From Ixodes scapularis (lineage: Eukaryota > Arthropoda > Arachnida > Ixodida > Ixodidae): DNA of 64,000 nucleotides. The DNA is taken from contig NW_024609880.1 in NCBI RefSeq assembly GCF_016920785.2, positions 58,474,792 through 58,538,791 of the forward strand, in the 5' to 3' direction. A model generated the notes under the pieces. It did not search any database and was not told where the DNA came from. It saw only the letters and a program-made list of their open reading frames with translations. Every line of letters starts with the position of its first letter. The first letter of the stretch is position 1. This document shows, in pieces, positions 58,223-64,000 of the stretch. Both the position numbers and the translations under genes were made by a program.

Positions 58223-58336
58223 ATTGATGGTATGCTGCGCTGCGTAGTTACACGGAAAAAATACTGGTCCTTCTGCTTTAACTTCATTTCTCCAGTATTT
58301 TTTCCGTGTAACTACGCGCCGCAGCATACCATCAAT
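58223..58336. repeat. Hairpin with 45-bp arms and 24-nt loop
   Basis: ATTGATGGTATGCTGCG...AAAATACTGG at 58223-58267 pairs with CCAGTATTTT...CATACCATCAAT at 58292-58336 with about two mismatches. It resembles a small palindromic MITE. Confidence 0.9.
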
Positions 58337-58440
58337 ATTTCTTGTTCACTGGCGTTGCTTGACAGCATTCTGGGGTTACATTAGCAAAGGCTGGTATTTT
58401 TGGTTGAACTGCCTCGCAGCAAGTTCAAAATAAAATGGTA

Positions 58441-58675
58441 AACACTCTCTCACCCTAACGGCCGAATTCCCTCAAGTCCTCACTCACGCACTCGTTAACT
58501 CCCCGAACTCAAGGAACTCGCGCTACTTACCGAACTCCTGAACTCACCGCCATCACAAACTTCCGCTTCTCACCGAACTCACAAACTTACTGAACTCACC
58601 AATCCACGCGCCCTACAGAACTCATGAACGCACTTACTCCTCTCACTCACCCACTCAGAAGTAGTTCTTGCCCTC
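58441..58675 (+). repeat. Degenerate CTCAC/GAACTCA repeat
   Basis: CCGAACTCA, CTCACCGAACTCAC, GAACTCATGAACGCAC and CTCACTCACCCACTCAG recur at 12-20 bp spacing. Related in composition to the 2515-2925 minisatellite but older and more diverged. Confidence 0.65.
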
Positions 58676-58716
58676 ACCGTGATGGCGGCGCAGGCGCTCG
58701 TGTTGCACGCGGGTTG

Positions 58717-59098
58717 CGCGGCGCTAGTATACATGGATTCGGTCCCAGCCAGCTGCGTTCCTCTTTCCCTTCTGCGCGCGGGCTAGCAATCTCCCTAAAT
58801 TGAGAATTGAGGCGAAAACAAAACTCTGATCCAAGAATTTTTCTGTACGCGCAACCCTTGCTCTAGACGGCGGAATTAATCTATGAAGCTTCCATCTAAT
58901 TCTACCTCTTTGTTCTCCGGGGAAATCAAGTATTCAATTCCCTATTTTTCCATGGCCCTCTTTTTCCAACGTCTGCTTTTCTTTTTTACATAAATGCCAC
59001 TAGCTACATTTATACTGCGCTTAGCCGCTGTGGCCCTTTGGGGCCTTGAGCGGATGGCGGGAAACATACTCGATAGCCCCAACAGTTTGGAGGAGTCT
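58717..59098 (+). repeat. About 380-bp dispersed repeat, copy 2
   Basis: Partner of 30061-30444. Similarity ends sharply at 59098, where the sequence passes into gypsy reverse-transcriptase code. The junction is therefore a breakpoint between two repeats. Confidence 0.8.
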
Positions 59099-61190
59099 TT
59101 CCTTTTCGTATTCACATACGTACACGACTTGCTCATAGCGAGCAAGTCACCTGGAGAGCACACTACCATCTTAGACCTCCTCTTCGAACGAGTGCGCAGC
59201 CACGGCATTGCCATCAACGACGCGAAAAGTGTGCTCGGAGTTCTGGAATTGGAATATCATGGTCATTGGCTTGACTTCTCGGGCATTCGCCCATTGCCTT
59301 CAAGGGTATACAAGCCATTAAAGATTTCCCGAGGCCGATTTCGACAACCGAGCTTCGCCAGTTTCTCCGTTTGGTAAATTTTTACCAACGTGTCGTTCCG
59401 ACCTGCGCCAAACTGCTCGAACAACTTGAGATCCTCCTAACGAAACAAGAGCAAAAATCGTCGTCCCTTCCTTGGAACGAAGATGCAATACGCGCTTTCG
59501 GCGAGGTAACGAACTCACTTGCAGAAGCAGCAATGCTAGTACATCCTAAGCATCATGCCCCAACATCGCTGATAACTGACGCATCTGCCAAAGCCGTAGC
59601 ATCGGTGTTACAACAAGAAGTCGACGGAGAGTGGCGGCCGATTGGTTTCTTTTCTAAGAAGCTCAAGCCAGCGCAAACGAGCTACAGCGTTTTCGGACGT
59701 GAGATACTGGCTGCCTATTAGGCTGTGAGACACTTTCAACATTTCATCGAGGGGCGGCCATTTACCATATGGACTGACCACAAGCTTCTAATTTACGCCA
59801 TCTGCAATTGCGGGTCTTATTACACCATGTGAAATTCGCCAGCTAGCTTTCTAGGCCGAATTCACAACGGACATTCGGCTCGTTAAAGGAGTTGACAACG
59901 TCCCCACTGATGCCCCAGCTGGATTGATGTCGTGAACACCCCAACCTGTTCTGCTGTAAACTTGGAGTTGCTGGCCCGTCTGCAGACCACCGACGAAGAA
60001 TTGCATGCCCCACGCAATTCATCCACGTCACAGCAACTGCGGGATGTAAGCTTTCCAGAAGGCACCACTATGGTTTCCGACCTGTCAGCGGGAACGCCTA
60101 GGCCTTTTGTACTACGCGAACTGCGACGGCAGCTTTTCGAAGCTGCTTGTTGCACCCGGGTGTACGAGCATCCCAGAAGCTCCCGTCCGACCGCTACGTT
60201 CGGCCCCGGATAAACTCCGACGTTCGTGAATGGGTGCGTTCCTGCATCGCATGCCAGTGCGCGAAAGTACAGCGGCCGCCGGTACCACCAAGTCGACAAT
60301 TCCTACAACCAGACAGCCGTTTCAACAAAATTCATCTGGACCTGGTAGGACCCCTAGCGATTTCTCAGGGACATCGCAACATCCTAACGTGCGTCGACAG
60401 ATTCACACAATGGCCAGAGGCGACCCCTCTGCCCGATATCACCGCCACCACTGTTACTGAGGCGTTTATTGTTATGTGGGTATCCCGTTTTGACTGCCCC
60501 TCAGACATTGTCACCGGCAGGTGTCGACAATTTGAATCGGCACTCTATGCCGAGCTCACTCGATTGCTCGGAACCCACCACTTGAGAACGACTGCCTACC
60601 ACCTACAGTCGAACGAGATGGTAGAACGATTTCATCGACATTTGATATCGGCCCTTTCAGCTCATGGGGGTCCCTCGGATTGTGTTCGTAATCTTCCCCT
60701 TTCGGGTCTTGGAATCCGGACAGCCTTGAAGGCGGACATCGGGTGCTCCACCGCCGAACTTCTGCACGGCACTGCACTTTGCTTGCCATTATATATTTTT
60801 ATTTTAAATGGAACTGCCTCAGCAACAAAGGCAGTTGGACTATGTGGAAGAACTCAAGCAATTTTTTTATCAATTTGCGACTGGTACCTACATGGCAAGC
60901 AACTTCAGAGTCCCCCTACGTGATCCAAGACCTCCAAGACGCCACTCATGTTTTCCTACGACAGGCGGAAAAGAAGCCACTGCGCCCACATTACATCGGA
61001 CCTTTTCCAGTGGCCGAAAAGAGATACGACACGTTTGTCCTGCGTGTCAACGGAAAGAAGGACACATTTGCCTCGCAAAGACTAAAGCCGGCAAATAACG
61101 AGGAAGCGGAAGTCCAGAAATTAGCGCTACCTGACATCGGCCGGACGACAGAAAAAAGCCAACTTTGTTGGCACCCGGATGTTTGTCTGT
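59060..61190 (+). pseudogene. Ty3/gypsy pol relic: RT, RNase H and integrase
   Basis: A 5'-truncated, frameshifted gypsy polymerase. Order: FTYVHDLLIAS near 59110 (the RT catalytic box, with one of the two Asp replaced by His), then INDAKSVLGVLELEYHGH, LRQFLRLVNFYQRVVPTC and the RNase H start LITDASAKAVASVLQQE to FGREILAAY, where a stop follows; WTDHKLLIYA comes after it. The integrase has a damaged zinc finger (SCIACQCAK keeps the Cys pair), IHLDLVGPL with the first catalytic Asp, IVTGRCRQFE where the second Asp is lost, and EMVERFHRHL with the Glu. After shifts the C-terminal part reads ATHVFLRQAEKK, HYIGPFPVAEK and SQRLKPANNEE. No gag lies upstream. At least five frame changes make it dead. 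It is in the same lineage type as the other gypsy relics but a different copy. Confidence 0.85.
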
Positions 61191-61220
61191 TTTGATCGTT
61201 CGTCCTACCTCCTCTCTAAA

Positions 61221-61235
<15 letters not shown>

Positions 61236-61251
<16 letters not shown>
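61236..61251 (+). repeat. (TG)n followed by poly-G, 16 bp
   Basis: GTGTGTGTGTGTG runs into an uninterrupted G tract, close to the left end of the TIR element at 61272. Confidence 0.95.
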
Positions 61252-61271
61252 CATGTCTGTAGGAACTGCAC

Positions 61272-62076
61272 CATTGATCTCTATTGTAGTAGGCTGGATC
61301 GCGGATCGGGAGCCCGTCGGTGTCGCCACCGGCGGCCATTGCTTGATACCATGGCAATACACGCAAGTCTATGGGAGAAACGCACAAAAGTAAGAATATT
61401 GAAGCATGTACGCTGTGCTAGGAGACAAGTATTTTATGGTGTGCTGCGATCCTTATGTCGGGTGTTTGGAAATCGAATCGGTATTTGTCAAACGTTCGAA
61501 GGCCGATTAAAAAAATCAAACGTACCGGAGCACCTACGGCTGAGCTGGCAAGCTTGCTCTCGTAGTAGAGTAAAGAAAGGAACTTGCCGTTAATGAGACC
61601 GTCCTCGGGGTAGCCCAGAAGTTTATGAATGACAAAGAAGTTCCGTCTCGACAGCGGCTTTCCGGGACTGAGCGAGTTCCGCGTAGCAGACCCTTCGAGC
61701 TTGTCGTCTGCTAAACCCAACTGAAAGAAACCACCACCGACTCTGCGATAACTCTAGGTAACTCTCGCCTCATTGAGCTGCACTACAGCGGAGTCGCTCT
61801 CGACCACGAAATATTTATTTATAAGAACTGCGAGGGCTTTCAATTTTAATGGTTGTAAGCAAGCTATTTGACGGGCTTATCGAAAAGCTTCCAAAAAGTT
61901 TCAATGCTGACAACAGCTTAGAAACGGGGGAAACCGCACTTTTTCTCGTTCTTCCCATAGAGTCCCGTGCGTCCCGTGCATTGGCTGGTGTCAATCAATG
62001 GCCGCCGGTGGCGACACTCGCCCCCAGCTGCCGAGGCCCCGGTCCGCTATCCAGCCTACTACAATAGAGATCAGTG
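61272..62076 (+). mobile_element. Non-autonomous TIR DNA transposon, family copy B
   Basis: An 805-bp copy of the 986-1740 family in opposite orientation. The left end is CATTGATCTCTATTGTAGTA, the right end is its complement ending AATAGAGATCAGTG; the TIRs are about 80 bp and include GGCTGGAT and the GCCACCGGCGGCCAT phrase. The flanking 8-bp duplication AACTGCAC (61264-61271) and GACTGCAC (62077-62084) matches at 7 of 8. It inserted between gypsy pol and LTR-like sequence. No transposase. Confidence 0.88.
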
Positions 62077-62084
62077 GACTGCAC

Positions 62085-62270
62085 GCACCGATAAGCGAAT
62101 CCTGTCTCAAGATTACAAAAAGAGAAAAAAGACGCGCGCAAGCTAGACGCTCAAGCGCTCACGCGTTCACGAGGGTCTGTTCCTGACGAGACACGACCGA
62201 AATAAAACGTTGTTTTGGAACACCCGTCTCCTGCCTGTTTCTTTCACCACGGTAGAATTCCTTATTAGAC
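62085..62270 (+). promoter_or_regulatory. LTR-like sequence with polyadenylation signal
   Basis: After the TIR element, a GC-rich GCGCAAGC-AGACGCTC segment is followed by GACGAGACACGACCG and AATAAA at 62201-62206, then CGTTGTT and CCCGTCTCCTGCC. The layout fits the R-U5 part of the 3' LTR of the plus-strand gypsy relic ending at 61190. The LTR boundaries were not found because the TIR element interrupts it. Confidence 0.5.
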
Positions 62271-62865
62271 AAGGAAAAGAGGGTGAGCTTACAGAAGAAT
62301 TGTCGTGATGGGACTAAGTCGGGAAGGCTTCGTGAATTTCTCTGGCCGTTTTTGTTTTGTAAAAGCCCATGACACCGGTGTCACCAAAGATTGGGCTGCA
62401 CTTTACAGAGTTGGGCCCGCATTCGCAACGGTCACAGTGAACCGCTAGGTGGCCAGACGGGGTCTGCCTGATCGCCAACGCATGCTCTGATCATATCATA
62501 TCAGTCTGACCAGCGTAAACCTTAGAACACGAAAGTTACGCCGCGTCCTGTCCAGTTCTGTCTTTGTTTTCGTCCTTGTTGTTCTGGCGTATTACACCAT
62601 GGAACTTTGTAGCCAAGCCCTGGTGGCGGTGAGCCGTCCAGAGTAAAACAAGACCGCCTATTTCGTATGAAACGTGGTGGTGAGTCTTGTTATACAGTCG
62701 GCATTGGCGTTGCTGGGATGTACTTGTGCGTAGTCGGTCAAGTTGGCGCCATTCTTCAGCACAACACAGGAGATGTGCTACAGTGTCGGGAAGTTCGACA
62801 CTTTAACGGTAATGTAAGGGCGTGCCCAAGAATGTCGTTGGAGCGCGATTATAAAGAAGATAAAA
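62271..62865. other. Stretch between convergent gypsy relics
   Basis: Minus-strand retroelement sequence probably begins within it, since integrase C-terminal sequence should follow 62866 leftward, but no motif could be confirmed. TTCTGTCTTTGTTTTCGTCC near 62555-62575 resembles a phrase in the TIR arms of 32961-33631. Confidence 0.35.
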
Positions 62866-63995
62866 TTAAGAGTAGCCATGAGTGTTTCGAATGGCAGTCT
62901 TGTGTGCGTAACTAACGAAAAGAAGGACAGCCTCCCGTTGGCGTTGGTCAGACTGGATGTACATGGAAATCATATCGGCAATGGTGCGTTCACCGAAGTC
63001 TTTCCTTTGGGGATGATATGCTGTTGTCCGTCTGTGAACGGTTCCAGAAAGATGTAATAATTGCTGTATCATCTGGGAAAGAAATACTGCGCCTCGATTG
63101 CCGAGTATCTGATGAGCGGGCCGTGTCGAAAAATGATATTGTGCAAGAGAGATAGGCGACTTTGTCTGCTCTTGAGAACGCTAAGGCAGCGGTCTCTGCA
63201 TAATGAGACTAATGGTCTCTGGCAACAATGGCCAAGCGGTTACCTTTGTGCGTAGAGGAAGGGGCCCAACAGGTCGATACCTACCCATTCAAATGGCCAG
63301 TGAGGTGGATTGAGAGGATGTAGAACTCCAGCTGGTGCGGTCGTTGGCCTTTTTCCTCGTTGTCATTGGACACATGACGCTACGTACTGGAGATTCCGCG
63401 ACACATGCCGTGTCAGTAGAAGGTATTACGTACACGCATATAAGATTTAATAAGACCCAGGCGTCCAGCTGTGGGGTCATTATGTAGAGCACCTACGATA
63501 TTAGTGCGGAGATGTCTTGGAATACCAAAGAGTAGAGTAGGGCGGTGTGGGTCATACTTGCGACGACACAGTACATTATTCTGCATTGTGTAGGGCCAAC
63601 AAACCGCTGTTTGTGGCGGCTGAGGTGGTTTTTGTTGAGACAGTCGAAAATTTGTAAGCGTAGCTCTTTTCTGGGCTCTAAAACAAAATCCAAACTAGAT
63701 GTCAAAGCAATTTTTGCAACGACAGTAAAGGGAGTTTTTGAGGATGGCAACATGGGACTACGAGATAAGCAGTGTGGCGCGTCGTCTTGTTCTCCAGACT
63801 TATAATATATGGAGACGTCGTATTCTTCTAGATTAAGTGGACATCGTACCAGACATCCAGAAAGATCGTTTAAGTTAGATAACCAGAACAGAGGGTGGTG
63901 GTCAGTAACTGCTTCAAACGGACGGCCAAATATAAGGCCCATACTTCATGATTTCCTAAATGACGGTAAGGCATTATTTTTCTTTGACGGAGTAA
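62866..63995 (-). pseudogene. Ty3/gypsy pol relic: RNase H and integrase, runs off the edge
   Basis: Reading leftwards from the right edge: FGRPFEAVTDHHPLFWLS, then YDVSIYYKSGEQDDAPHC and LSRSP, the RNase H end of a gypsy polymerase. A linker follows, then a damaged integrase zinc-finger region (CPMTTRKKAN in place of the usual Cys-Cys-RRK block). PFEWVGIDLLGPF near 63280 holds the first catalytic Asp of integrase. Further on, TTAYHPQRKDFGERTIADM and SYAHKTAIRNTHGYS contain the catalytic Glu region. The segment around the second Asp is scrambled by frameshifts. At least four frame changes are present. Reverse transcriptase, if kept, lies outside the window. It faces the plus-strand relic at 59060-61190 and differs from it in sequence, so it is an independent insertion of another gypsy lineage. 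Confidence 0.8.
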
Positions 63996-64000
63996 TTCAT

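Overview
This window reads as non-coding, repeat-dominated chromosomal DNA of an arthropod, most likely a hard (ixodid) tick. The grounds are eukaryotic: no operons, no long intact host gene, many terminal-inverted-repeat (TIR) DNA elements, Ty3/gypsy and LINE retroelement relics, (CA)n and poly-C/poly-G tracts, and GTAAGT/polypyrimidine-CAG splice-like signals. The tick assignment is inference from the character of the repeat families (the 32961-33631 inverted-repeat element and the gypsy gag/pol types resemble those I associate with ixodid genomes); it was not checked against any database.

Layout, left to right. 1-9 kb: a 755-bp TIR element with an 8-bp target duplication (986-1740), a CTCAC minisatellite that switches strand (2515-2925), a broken THAP/P-element-type transposase (3784-4463), and a CpG-rich block with a splice donor that could be a promoter and first exon (7880-8545). 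9-34 kb: AT-rich DNA holding many MITE-like inverted-repeat elements (14445, 15703, 21277, 26536, 28940, 31726, 32961), a 62-bp-unit minisatellite (18466-18896), a large CA/CG-CA microsatellite (19700-19829), and paired GGAATG-rich and GAACC-rich blocks arranged in mirror order (23.1-25.8 kb).

35-41 kb: a Tigger/pogo element (35445-36813) carrying a hAT-type MITE and a second palindromic insert; then, on the minus strand, a decayed Ty3/gypsy gag (37570-39230) interrupted by a Harbinger-type MITE; then a plus-strand solo LTR (39792-40615) with a 4-bp target duplication. 44.8-50 kb: tandem 110-bp and about 135-bp repeats, another hAT-type MITE with a perfect 8-bp duplication (45953-46180), a gypsy pol relic (47745-48890) between two related direct repeats that may be its LTRs, and a perfect 56-bp palindrome.

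50.5-53.2 kb: a CR1/L2-like LINE with an uninterrupted 500-codon reverse-transcriptase segment but a 5' truncation and two upstream frameshifts. 53.4-64 kb: small palindromic elements, a second gypsy pol (59060-61190, plus strand) with its integrase active site damaged, a second copy of the 986-1740 TIR family (61272-62076), LTR-like sequence with a polyadenylation signal, and a third gypsy pol on the minus strand running off the right edge.

No RNA gene, CRISPR array, or complete host protein gene is supported. All protein-like signals are transposon-derived except two weak short ORFs, which are flagged as such. I did not find a convincing new biological system. The most unusual structure is the motif-array palindrome at 28940-29406.
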